From Lentzea nigeriaca (GTDB taxonomy: Bacteria; Actinomycetota; Actinomycetes; Mycobacteriales; Pseudonocardiaceae): a DNA stretch of 64,000 nucleotides. Shown piece after piece: positions 36,064 to 46,275 of this stretch (positions are counted from its first letter, which is position 1; each line of letters begins with the position of its first letter). The DNA is taken from the NCBI RefSeq assembly GCF_016907955.1, contig NZ_JAFBCX010000001.1, positions 1 through 64,000 of the forward strand, in the 5' to 3' direction. The position numbers and the translations under genes were made by a program. The notes below the pieces were generated by a model. That model searched no databases, had not been told where the DNA came from, and saw only the letters and a list, made by a program, of their open reading frames with translations.

Positions 36064-37032
36064 TCAGCGCAGCACGAAGACGCGCAGGAGTCCCCACACC
36101 GCGGACAGCAGGAGGACGAGACCCGCCAAGCTCAGAGCCAGCCACCTCAGGTCGCGTTGCCGTTGCAGCCTGGTCGGTGCACGGGTGTCGTCCAGGTGGG
36201 CGAAGACGGGTGCGAGCTGCTGCAGCAGTGCCATCTCGAGGCTGGTGGCGCGATCGGTGCAGAGGCGGACCGGTTCCGCGGTCCAGTCCTCGCGGAAGTG
36301 CAGTGCTGCTCGGACCGTGTGGCCGCTGGCGTCGGGCAGTGGTGCGAGGTCGGGCAGCGGGTGCGGGAACAGGTCGGCCACGTCGGAGCGGAAGTTGTCG
36401 TACTCCCGGTTGCCGAACGGGAGCAGGACCACGACGCGGCGCGGGTCGACGGTTGCCCTGACCTGATCGAGCTCCCAGCGCAGTCCGTCACCTCGTCCCG
36501 CGCCGATGAGGACCAGCTGGGAGCGGTCGAGGAGCTCACGCACCGTCTCCTGCCAGTCATCGCCGACGTAGACACGGGGCGCACCAGCCGGTGGAAGCGG
36601 CTCGCCGGGCCGCCCGATCGCCACCAGTGGTCCGATCCGGGCGAACGCACGGGCGAGCCGCTCCTCCTCGGTCCGGAAGTAGTCCATTGCGGTCTCACCG
36701 GTGCGCGCCAGCAGATCGTCGACCAGGAACGAGCGCAGGTACAGCACGGGACGCCGGGGATCGGCCTGGAGTGCGGACCATCCGTCTGCCGAGGTGTTGC
36801 GCTTGAACCCGACCCAGCACCTGACGACGACATGCCTGCCGATCGGCTGGCAGATCAGGTGGGCCGCGAGGAGGCCGACGAAGTAAAGGGCACCACCGCC
36901 CAACCGGTCGGTCGTGATCGCCAACGCCACCACGACCGCGAGGATCAGCACGCAACCGGCGACGGCGCAGCAGAGGTACGCCGCGGCGCGCGGCTTCGAC
37001 CGGCCATGCGTTCGTTCAGGGTTTTCGCTCAC
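36064..37032 (-). CDS. Membrane protein with Rossmann-like cytoplasmic domain
   Basis: 322 residues from ATG 37032. Two membrane segments lie near the N-terminus (AAYLCCAVAGCVLILAVVVA and ALYFVGLLAAHLICQPIG) and one at the C-terminus (LRWLALSLAGLVLLLSAVWG). The central domain has VLYLRSFLVDDL, RTEEERLARAFARIGPLVAIG, PLPPAGAPRVYVGDDWQETV, SQLVLIGAG and VVVLLPFG. These alternate strands and helices as in TIR- or SLOG-like sensor folds, and the family recurs in actinomycetes. An assigned function is not known to me; a membrane-linked nucleotide or stress sensor is inference. It is a single gene. Confidence 0.7.
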   Translation of the reverse strand: MSENPERTHGRSKPRAAAYLCCAVAGCVLILAVVVALAITTDRLGGGALYFVGLLAAHLICQPIGRHVVVRCWVGFKRNTSADGWSALQADPRRPVLYLRSFLVDDLLARTGETAMDYFRTEEERLARAFARIGPLVAIGRPGEPLPPAGAPRVYVGDDWQETVRELLDRSQLVLIGAGRGDGLRWELDQVRATVDPRRVVVLLPFGNREYDNFRSDVADLFPHPLPDLAPLPDASGHTVRAALHFREDWTAEPVRLCTDRATSLEMALLQQLAPVFAHLDDTRAPTRLQRQRDLRWLALSLAGLVLLLSAVWGLLRVFVLR

Positions 37033-37359
37033 GTCCGCCCCCCGCGGCTACTGCTCTGTGCAGGAACAACCCGGCCGAGCTGTGACCCAGGACACTGCAG
37101 CACTCCTGGCTGTAGGGGACGAATCTCGTCCTCTTGGGTCGCGAGAGTAGACCCGCACACCCCACCAGGCCGGTGTTATCAAAGGAAAAGCGGACATGAA
37201 TGAGTAGAACTCGGCAACAGGGTTGCCGTGGTGCGACCATGCGCCCGACTTAGTGGAGCCGTAAGTTCGGTCATGCCGTGGGGCATACCTTGTAGGTCTG
37301 CGCTACGGGGTGCATCGGGACGCCGGTGCGATGTTCGAGGCGTTGCCGAACCGGTTAGC

Positions 37360-37440
37360 CGGACCACTCGTAGGAGATATCGGCGACGCGCACCAGGCCG
37401 GTGCCCGCGGTGATGTCGTCCTTGATGACGTAGCGGCTGA
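37360..37440 (-). other. Fragment of an unidentified gene
   Basis: A minus-strand tail RYVIKDDITAGTGLVRVA ending in a stop near 37360 reads like the C-terminus of a protein, but its 5' part is lost where the transposase remnant begins. The family is unknown. Confidence 0.3.
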
Positions 37441-37668
37441 GTCCGTCGAGGGTCCGCCGGGGTTTTCGCAACCTGCGTCCACAACTGGCCTGCCCCGCCC
37501 GTGTCCCGAAACCCTCACGCCCCGACCCCAGGACGCCCCGGCGGACTGCCCAACCGCCGGCCCGCCACACGCCATGACGTCCACACCGTCACCAGGACGA
37601 ACAAGCACAAACCCAAGCGCGGCAAGAAGACCCAGTCGAGCAACCCACGACCTCGCCGAACACGTTAA
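37430..37668 (+). pseudogene. Transposase C-terminal remnant (IS701/IS4-type)
   Basis: The frame ending at TAA 37666-37668 reads VRRGFRNLRPQL, CPARVPKPSRPTPGRPGG, RHDVHTV and a Lys/Arg-rich tail. This is the characteristic C-terminus of a widespread actinomycete transposase group. A stop precedes it near 37430, so only about 79 residues remain. The sequence just after the stop (AAGCTCAAGCTAG) may be the insertion-sequence end. Confidence 0.55.
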
Positions 37669-37818
37669 AGCTCAAGCTAGTTGTGCTCCGTTGAGTCGGG
37701 CAGGGGGCTGGGCAGTCTGGTGCTCGTCTCCGAAAGCCCGGATGGTCGCGTTCTCATGCACGTCGCTGCCGAGATGGCGGTAGAGAAATGCTGACGCAAA
37801 CGTCTGATCACCCAACCG

Positions 37819-37840
37819 CTGCCAACTGTGCAGTTGGCAG
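37819..37840. promoter_or_regulatory. 22-bp operator-like palindrome
   Basis: Perfect arms CTGCCAACTG and CAGTTGGCAG are separated by TG. Such near-continuous palindromes are typical operators of TetR-type repressors. It lies 19 bases before ATG 37860, whose gene is doubtful, and about 350 bases before the TIR operon. Confidence 0.6.
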
Positions 37841-37859
37841 TCATGAGAGCGCGATCTTC

Positions 37860-38075
37860 ATGATCGAAGCGCGGCTGCCTGCCGGCATCTCTCTCACCGT
37901 CACATCCCAAGAGATAGCTGCAACGGGTGTCGCGGCGAGCGGTGTCATGGTCGCGCGCAACCAGCGCCGCCGGGCCGCGTACACCCCGGACCAGGTCAGG
38001 GACCGGCTGCACGAGCGGTTCACCGAGGCTGCCGAGCAACGCGAGGCCGGTTTACCGGCCTCGCGTTTTTGTTGA
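37860..38075 (+). CDS. Short ORF, possible gene remnant
   Basis: 71 residues from ATG 37860. The middle part (NQRRRAAYTPDQVRDRLHERF) has strongly GC-biased third codon positions, as real genes here do, but the last codons run through the terminator hairpin at 38039. It may be the 3' end of a gene whose start was lost. The family is not recognised. Confidence 0.25.
   Translation: MIEARLPAGISLTVTSQEIAATGVAASGVMVARNQRRRAAYTPDQVRDRLHERFTEAAEQREAGLPASRFC
38039..38070 (+). terminator. Rho-independent terminator before the TIR operon
   Basis: Arms ACGCGAGGCCGG (38039-38050) and CCGGCCTCGCGT (38055-38066), loop TTTA, then TTTTT. It insulates the TIR-chaperone operon from upstream transcription, so that operon's promoter must lie within 38071-38185. 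Confidence 0.9.
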
Positions 38076-38185
38076 AATCGGAACTGGCCTCTAAGTGTCC
38101 CCTTTTTGTCTATAGGTGCCCTCATCTGCCGGTGGTAGCGTGCGGACAACTTGGCGAAACCGGTCGTGAACGGGGGGTCCGCGAG

Positions 38186-40645
38186 GTGTTTGAGCGGGAC
38201 GATCTGTCCCCGGTATTCGACGTGTTCATCAGCTATGCGGTCGCCGACAAGAACGTGGTCGCGCCCTTTGTCACCGCGCTCAAACGTGACGGTTTCAAGG
38301 TCTGGATCGACTACGAACAGATGGCGGGTGGGGTCCCGGTCATCGACCAGTTGGACGACGGGATCTCGCAGTCGGCCCACATGATCGTCTGCCTCTCCGA
38401 CGCCTACCTCGACCGGCGCTGGACCAAGGCTGAGCTGGGCATCAGCGTGACGAGCGACCCGGACGCACGTGACGTGCGAACGATCCCCGCGATCCTGCGG
38501 CCGCTGACGGTGGAGATTCCGCGTTATCTGAGTCGGCTGACCATCTGCGACCTGACCAATGAGCGCAACGATTACGATCGGCAGTACGAGCTGGTCACCA
38601 GGATGATTCGCCGCCGGGTCACGTCGGCCGCCCCGGGAAAAGAGGCGGTCGCGGAGATCTGCGGTGCGCCGTTCGAGCACATCGACCAGCCGGAACTGGC
38701 GCTGTTCGAGGCGTATCGGGCGTATCGGGAATTGTGTCGCTTCTTGTACCGACAGAAAATCGGCGACATTCCAACGCATGTGGACTTCCGCTGGATAACG
38801 GACCGGCTGATGATGTTGCCCAGCCTGCCGACCCAGATCCGCGACGCGCTGGCCACGATGGAGGGCTACGGCCACCAGGTCGTGCCTGGCTACGTCGACG
38901 CGCCCGCGGTCACGGCCGCGACGATCGAGTCGCCGTTGAAGACGCTCGCGACGCTGACCGAATGGGTGTTCCCGGAATGGCGCCGGCCCGACGAGGCCGC
39001 GGACGTCTGGAACGACCTTCCGGTGAGCGAGGACGGATCCAGACGACTGCCCGGCACCGACTACGTGCTGCGCGCGCCCGCCGTGGGACGCGTCGCACTC
39101 GGCACGCTCTACGGCGCGCGCGACACCGGCAGGGACAAAGCGATGACAGTCGTACTCGTTGAACCACCGCCCGCGGACGAGCAGTCGTTCCGGCTGCGCG
39201 TCGCGCGGTTCGAGCACCGGCACCGGGGCGTGCTGGTCGCGGAGGACGGCGGCGAGCTGGTCGTCGGCGGCAGGCGACTGCACTACCTGGCGCTGCCGTC
39301 GGTGGACGGCGCCTGCGCCGAGAGCCTGGTCGCACAGGAGAAGCTGCCGCCAAGGGCCGCTCACGAGTTGGTGCTCGGCATCGCGGAGGTCCTGCGGGGA
39401 CTGCACGAGGCCGATCCACCGGTCGTGCACGGCGACGTCGTGCTGGCGAACGTCGTCGTCGGCGCGCTCGGCACGGTCACGCTGTGCCCTGGGCGGCCTG
39501 GTGCCGATACCAGGGCAGGAGACCTCAGCGCGCTGGCCGCACTGCTGGAGGAGCTGGCGCCCGGCGAGGTCGCGGACCGCTTGGCGTCGTGCACCACGGC
39601 CGCGCGGGCCTGCCAGGTCCTCCGCGCCGCCTGCCGTGAGCTGCCACCGGAAGGCAGCCTCGGCTCGGTCTACCGGCGCCACCGCAAGACGACCGAGGAG
39701 AAGCCGCGCAGCGGTCGCGGGCCGCAGCTCATCGAGAGCTGCCCGATCGACAGCAGAGGGGCGTGGCCACTGGGCGACGGACGGCTCGTCGTGTGGGAGC
39801 GCGGCACCGACACGCTGGTCGTCGTGGAGGGTGAGGACACCCACTGGCGTGACACCGGACCGGTACTGGTGCGGCGAGTCGCGCACGGGCCGGCCGGACG
39901 GCTCGCCATCGGCGGCTGGGACGGCGGGGTGCGCGGGTTCGCCGGCGGGACGCTCGCCTTCACCGCGCGGATGGACGGCGCGGTCGGCGATCTCTGCTAC
40001 GTCGGTGACGGCCTTGTCGCCGGTTCGTGGAAGCACCAGCTGTGGCGCTTCACGCCGGACGGCCAGCGGCAGGAGCTGCTCGACGTGAAGGCCGGGGTGC
40101 ACCGCATCGCCGCGGCCGACGCGCACGACCGGTTCGCCGTGGCCGACCTGTCCGGCGGTCTCGCGATCTATAGCGACAACCGCACGGGCGCGAACATGCC
40201 CGCGGTCGGGTTCGTGACCGATCTGGCCTACGCGGGCACGCGGCTGGTCCTGCTCACCGGTGAGGTGCTCACGAGCGTGCGACTGGACAGCTCGATCGGC
40301 GGCAGTGAGGCCAGGCCCGGCGCGCGCAGGCTGCTGCGCGGCCCGGCGGCAGGTCACTGCACGCTCGTGGTCGAGACGACGGCGGGCGCGGAGACGTGGC
40401 TGATCGACGAGGCGGACCGGCACGTGCGCGACCGCGTCTTCCCCTCCGGACACCGGCTGGCCGGCGTGTGCGGGGTCGCCGGCCGGTTCATCCTGTCCGA
40501 TCCGGACGGTGGCTACGCGTACTGGCGGGACGGGGAGCAACAGGCGTCGTGGCGTGACGCGACCACCGTCTCCCTCTCCAGGGACGGCAGGCTGGTCGCG
40601 GTCAGCAGGCCGGGAGTCGTCGAGCTCTACGAGGACCCCGCATGA
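38186..40645 (+). CDS. TIR protein with kinase-like and beta-propeller domains
   Basis: GTG 38186, with GGGGGG about eight bases upstream, gives 819 residues; an earlier TTG at 38069 would start inside the terminator. The TIR domain occupies ~10-150: VFDVFISYAVADKNVV, FKVWIDYEQM, AHMIVCLSDAYL and RRWTKAELG, with E83 at the place of the NADase catalytic glutamate. Around 300-490 is a kinase-like region with HGDVVLANVVVG (D417 and N422 kept, no DFG seen), and residues ~520-819 form WD-like propeller repeats. NAD+ cleavage by the TIR domain, gated by the other domains, is the likely activity. It is first in a nine-gene operon, overlapping the next gene by four bases. Confidence 0.85.
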   Translation: MFERDDLSPVFDVFISYAVADKNVVAPFVTALKRDGFKVWIDYEQMAGGVPVIDQLDDGISQSAHMIVCLSDAYLDRRWTKAELGISVTSDPDARDVRTIPAILRPLTVEIPRYLSRLTICDLTNERNDYDRQYELVTRMIRRRVTSAAPGKEAVAEICGAPFEHIDQPELALFEAYRAYRELCRFLYRQKIGDIPTHVDFRWITDRLMMLPSLPTQIRDALATMEGYGHQVVPGYVDAPAVTAATIESPLKTLATLTEWVFPEWRRPDEAADVWNDLPVSEDGSRRLPGTDYVLRAPAVGRVALGTLYGARDTGRDKAMTVVLVEPPPADEQSFRLRVARFEHRHRGVLVAEDGGELVVGGRRLHYLALPSVDGACAESLVAQEKLPPRAAHELVLGIAEVLRGLHEADPPVVHGDVVLANVVVGALGTVTLCPGRPGADTRAGDLSALAALLEELAPGEVADRLASCTTAARACQVLRAACRELPPEGSLGSVYRRHRKTTEEKPRSGRGPQLIESCPIDSRGAWPLGDGRLVVWERGTDTLVVVEGEDTHWRDTGPVLVRRVAHGPAGRLAIGGWDGGVRGFAGGTLAFTARMDGAVGDLCYVGDGLVAGSWKHQLWRFTPDGQRQELLDVKAGVHRIAAADAHDRFAVADLSGGLAIYSDNRTGANMPAVGFVTDLAYAGTRLVLLTGEVLTSVRLDSSIGGSEARPGARRLLRGPAAGHCTLVVETTAGAETWLIDEADRHVRDRVFPSGHRLAGVCGVAGRFILSDPDGGYAYWRDGEQQASWRDATTVSLSRDGRLVAVSRPGVVELYEDPA

Positions 40646-43266
40646 CGGCCACGGTGACGGAGGACACGAGAACGCGGCTGCTGGCGGCCATCGAGGACCT
40701 GCGGGCCCGCGAAGCCACCCCCGCGGTGCGGATCGCGCTGGCCGAAGCGGAGTTCCGGCTCGCGATCGACGCGGCGACCGAACCGGCGGAGGCGATCGAA
40801 CGGCTGCGTGCCGCGATCGAGCAGGATCCGTTCAGCCCCAAGCTCTTCCTGCACCTTGGCCGGGTGCTGCACCTCGGCGGCAACCCGATCGCGGCGCTGC
40901 CGGAGTACCGCCACGCGATCCGCCTCGCCCCCGGCAGCCGCCGGGCGCACCTGCTGCTCGGGCTGGCGCTGCTGGACATGGGGCAGCCGACCCGTGAGCT
41001 CGGCAACCGGATGGTCGCGGCGCTGAACGAGGGCGGGCCCGCCGACCTGCAGGCCGCGGTCGCCGAGATCGACACCTGGGTGGAGGAGCAGAGCGCACCC
41101 GCCGCCGATCGAAAGTCGCGCAAGTCCGCGCTCAAGGCGGCCGCTCCGGACGCGTGGCGGATCGCGCTGTACGAGCAGATCACCTGCGGCGGCAAGACGC
41201 AGGCGAGCCAGCTGTCGGTGCTCCTGCGGACCGGGCAGGCGCGGGTGGCCGACGCCGACGAGGTCGCCGAGTACGCCACCGCGTGCGTGCTGATGCTGGC
41301 CGCCGGCCAACCGCCGAAAGCGGTGCGGGACTTCGCGAAACCCGTGCTCACCACACGGGCGGGCCACCCGGCCGTCGTGCTGCTCACCGCAGCGCTGGAG
41401 CTCGCGGAGGCAGGCGATCCCGCGGCGTTCGTCGCCATGGCGAGCGAGCGGCTCGAACACGGTGTCCTGCCGCTGGAACTGGTGTGCTGGTTGCACTTCA
41501 CGGCGTACGGCCCGCATCGGTCAGGCCGGGCCGTGGACGCGTTGGCGCTGCTGGAGAGCTACCCCCGGCGGTTCAGGGACACCGACAGCTTCGACGAGCT
41601 GCGGCTGGCCGTGCTGGACGGCCACGCCCGCAACGCGTGGAGCGCGGAACGGTTCGACGAGGCCAGGTTCCTGTGGCAGGAAGCGGGTTCCATCGACCGG
41701 TTCCGGGTGCCGGTGGCGCTCAACCTCGCGCTGCTCGCGGCACGCACCAGGTCGACGCAGGACTACGGTCCCGCGTGGGAACGGCTGAGCGAGCTGCTGT
41801 ACCTGCACGCGGCCGGTGCCGGTGACGTCCAGCTCCTGCTCGACGAGCGCAGGACGCTGCACCTCGCGCTGGCTCAGCAGGCCAGGCAGCGGCACTGCGA
41901 GTCGAGCGGTCCGCGCGACACCCCTGCCGAGGCGGAGATCGAGGCGTGGCTGGCCGACGAGGACGCGCTGACCGAGTGGCTGCACCAGTGGGATCTCCAC
42001 TACGTCAACGCGCGCCTCGGTTTCCGGTCGCCGGCGCACCTGCTCGGTGTGCTCGACGACGCCGGTGAGGAGGACCGCGCGGCGGCCGCGACGGCGTTCG
42101 CCCGGCACGTGGAACTGGCGTTGGGCGGACGCGACTGGGCCGGTGTCGCCGTCTTCGCCGACCTGGCAGCCGCGGTGGCCCAGCAGGCGCACCAGTCGAT
42201 CACCGAGACCCGCGACGAGTACTACGAACCGGAGCGAGCGGCGGCGCGCGCACTGGCCGAGGTGGCGCTGAACAGGGGACTGACCCTGCGGCGGATGATG
42301 ATGGCTTTGCGGGACGCCCCGTCCGGCGCGCAGCTGCGGCTGGGCTACGACCTCGCGCGCAGGCAGCTGGCGCTGCCGTGGCAGGTGCTGCGGCCGATCT
42401 GTGTCGAGCTCGGCCTGCTCGGCGAGGACGTCGACCCGGTCAAGCTGTTCGAGTACGACCTGGTCAGCCTCGCCACGTTCTGGGACCAGCCGGAAGCACC
42501 CGCTGGCCAAGAGTCCATTTTGGACGGATGCGTCAAGCTGGTGCCGCACGACCTCACGCTGCGGCTGATGCACTGCCGGGCGTTGCGCGCCGCCGAGCGG
42601 CCTGCCGACGCGTACACGGCAGCCGTGGCGGCGCTGGAACTTCCGTCCTCGGACGACGAGAGGCGAGAGGTCCTGCTGGCCAGGCTGGTCGACGAGGTCG
42701 ACATCGTCGGCTGGGAGGACATCCCCGAGTCCATCCGCACGACCGCGGGTCCTCCGCCCTCGATGTCCGCCGAGGACGTCATCGCGGTGATCCGGCAGGC
42801 ATTGCAACGGTTTCCGCGCAGTGCCGTCGTGCGGCGCGAGCTCGTGCGGCAGCTGGTGCGGACCGACAGGGTGACCGAGCTGACCGAGGCGATCGACCTG
42901 CTGCGCGAGGGCATCACGCAGGCGTTGAACGCCGAACAGCGCGAGGAGTTCGCCAAGAGCCTGACCGAGATCGCACCGAAAGCGGCGAGCGCTCCGATCC
43001 GCGCGGCAATCCGCGAGCTGGTCGAACCCGCGCAGCAAGCCGCTCGCACCGCGATCGACGACTACATGCAAAACGGCAGCCCTGAAAGGAAAAAGGCGGC
43101 GCTCACGGCCGTGCGCTCGGCCATCGGCCCGATCACGGAGGGCCGGCGGATGGCCGAGCAGGCCGGGCTCGACGCCGAACTCTCGGCGCTGGACGAGTCG
43201 CTCGCCCAGCTGAACCGGCTGGCAGAGCAACTCGGCGACGCCGAACCTCAGGACGGGGAGGGCTGA
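40642..43266 (+). CDS. Large TPR/helical-repeat protein
   Basis: 874 residues from ATG 40642 (ATGA overlap with the TIR gene). Typical TPR pairs occur near the start: KLFLHLGRVLHLGGNPIAAL, HAIRLAPGSRRAHLLLGLAL. The rest is helical repeat throughout, rich in Ala, Leu, Arg and Glu. The C-terminal ~100 residues (VEPAQQAARTAIDDYMQ to LNRLAEQLGD) look like a coiled coil. No catalytic motif was found. As the second gene it may scaffold the TIR protein and the Hsp70 machinery encoded just downstream. Confidence 0.8.
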   Translation: MTATVTEDTRTRLLAAIEDLRAREATPAVRIALAEAEFRLAIDAATEPAEAIERLRAAIEQDPFSPKLFLHLGRVLHLGGNPIAALPEYRHAIRLAPGSRRAHLLLGLALLDMGQPTRELGNRMVAALNEGGPADLQAAVAEIDTWVEEQSAPAADRKSRKSALKAAAPDAWRIALYEQITCGGKTQASQLSVLLRTGQARVADADEVAEYATACVLMLAAGQPPKAVRDFAKPVLTTRAGHPAVVLLTAALELAEAGDPAAFVAMASERLEHGVLPLELVCWLHFTAYGPHRSGRAVDALALLESYPRRFRDTDSFDELRLAVLDGHARNAWSAERFDEARFLWQEAGSIDRFRVPVALNLALLAARTRSTQDYGPAWERLSELLYLHAAGAGDVQLLLDERRTLHLALAQQARQRHCESSGPRDTPAEAEIEAWLADEDALTEWLHQWDLHYVNARLGFRSPAHLLGVLDDAGEEDRAAAATAFARHVELALGGRDWAGVAVFADLAAAVAQQAHQSITETRDEYYEPERAAARALAEVALNRGLTLRRMMMALRDAPSGAQLRLGYDLARRQLALPWQVLRPICVELGLLGEDVDPVKLFEYDLVSLATFWDQPEAPAGQESILDGCVKLVPHDLTLRLMHCRALRAAERPADAYTAAVAALELPSSDDERREVLLARLVDEVDIVGWEDIPESIRTTAGPPPSMSAEDVIAVIRQALQRFPRSAVVRRELVRQLVRTDRVTELTEAIDLLREGITQALNAEQREEFAKSLTEIAPKAASAPIRAAIRELVEPAQQAARTAIDDYMQNGSPERKKAALTAVRSAIGPITEGRRMAEQAGLDAELSALDESLAQLNRLAEQLGDAEPQDGEG

Positions 43267-43269
43267 ACC

Positions 43270-43713
43270 ATGTTCATGATCGATCTCGGGGGCGACTCCC
43301 ACTACTCGCGGCTGGGAGTGGAGCCGGACGCGACGGCCGAGGAGATCCGGCAGGCGCGGGACCGGCTGATCCGGGAGCTGAAGGAGCAGGTGCGCCGCGA
43401 GCCTGGCCGCAAGGCGGAGCTCACCGAACGGCAGCAGCGCATCAACGGCGACGCCGACGTGCTCGTCCGTCCGGCGAAACGGGCGCAGTACGACCAGGAG
43501 CACGAACACCTGCGGTTCTTCACGATCAGGTCGGCCGCCGCGCCGATGTTCACCAGCGCACCGGACCGGATCGACGTGCTGCACCGGGTGCTGAGCGCGC
43601 ACCTGCGGGCGGCCGGGGTGCACCTGCGCCCACTGTCCGATGTGGATCGACACGACTTCGACGCCGACATCACCCCCAACACCCTTCTCGACGAACTGAT
43701 CGGACAGCGCTGA
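43270..43713 (+). CDS. J-domain-like protein lacking HPD
   Basis: 147 residues from ATG 43270, three bases after the previous stop. The first 75 residues follow the J-domain pattern: DSHYSRLGVEPDATAEEIRQ, a basic helix, and KRAQYDQEHEHL at the end. The HPD tripeptide that triggers Hsp70 ATP hydrolysis is absent; RREPGRKAE lies in its place. The C-terminal half is unique. It probably docks on, or competes for, the operon's own Hsp70 rather than working as a standard DnaJ. Its stop overlaps the GrpE-like start. Confidence 0.7.
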   Translation: MFMIDLGGDSHYSRLGVEPDATAEEIRQARDRLIRELKEQVRREPGRKAELTERQQRINGDADVLVRPAKRAQYDQEHEHLRFFTIRSAAAPMFTSAPDRIDVLHRVLSAHLRAAGVHLRPLSDVDRHDFDADITPNTLLDELIGQR

Positions 43714-44324
43714 TGGACACGGCTTCGGACGCCGCCACGACGCAGGCAGACCCCACGACGGAACCGGAAGCGGACCCGGCGATCGAACGGCTGGACCGGA
43801 TCGGGACGCTGCTGGAGGAGGTCGTCGACGACAACACCGCCGTCACGACGTCGATGAACCAGCTCGTCCAGTCGCAGCGCGCGCTCAGCGCCGACCTGTC
43901 GAGGGAACTCGGCGAGCTGCGCAAGGACATGTCGGCCGGTCTCGTCCACCGGACGCTGAAAGACCTGTGCCTGCAACTGATCGGCCCGCTCGGCGCGATG
44001 GAGGCGATGCTCGACCGCGCCGACTTCACCGACCCCGAGATCGTCTCGGGGCACGTGAAGAGCCTCGTGGTCACGCTGCACGGCGTGCTGAACCGGATGG
44101 GTGCCGAACGCATCACCGTCGACGTCGGCGTGGAAGCGTTCAACCCCGCCAAGCACCGGTGCGTGAACGTCGTCGGGCCGCAGGACTCACCGTTCCCGGA
44201 CGCGCCGCCGCGCACCGTGGTCCGCATCGTGGAGGACGGTTACCTGCTCGCCGATCGCCTGCTCAACCCGGCCGTGGTGGAGATCATGGCCGACTCCGCA
44301 CCCGCCTCCGCCTCCGCCGAATAG
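43713..44324 (+). CDS. GrpE-like nucleotide exchange factor
   Basis: 203 residues from ATG 43713 (TGATG overlap). An acidic Ala/Pro/Thr-rich leader is followed by a long helix (IERLDRIGTLLEEVVDDNTAV to ELGELRKDM) and a compact head: GVLNRMGAERITVDVGVEAFNP, HRCVNVVGPQ, RTVVRIVEDGYLLADRLLNPA, VVEI. This is the coiled-coil plus beta-domain plan of GrpE, which releases ADP from Hsp70. Overall similarity to housekeeping GrpE appears low, so it is probably dedicated to the Hsp70 encoded next. Confidence 0.8.
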   Translation: MDTASDAATTQADPTTEPEADPAIERLDRIGTLLEEVVDDNTAVTTSMNQLVQSQRALSADLSRELGELRKDMSAGLVHRTLKDLCLQLIGPLGAMEAMLDRADFTDPEIVSGHVKSLVVTLHGVLNRMGAERITVDVGVEAFNPAKHRCVNVVGPQDSPFPDAPPRTVVRIVEDGYLLADRLLNPAVVEIMADSAPASASAE

Positions 44325-44335
44325 GAGCAAGTGTC

Positions 44336-46273
<1,938 letters not shown>

Positions 46274-46275
46274 TC

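Noticed and set aside
41521-43653. Minus-strand open frame of 710 codons
   Set aside because: Antisense to the TPR gene; no independent start signal or domain.
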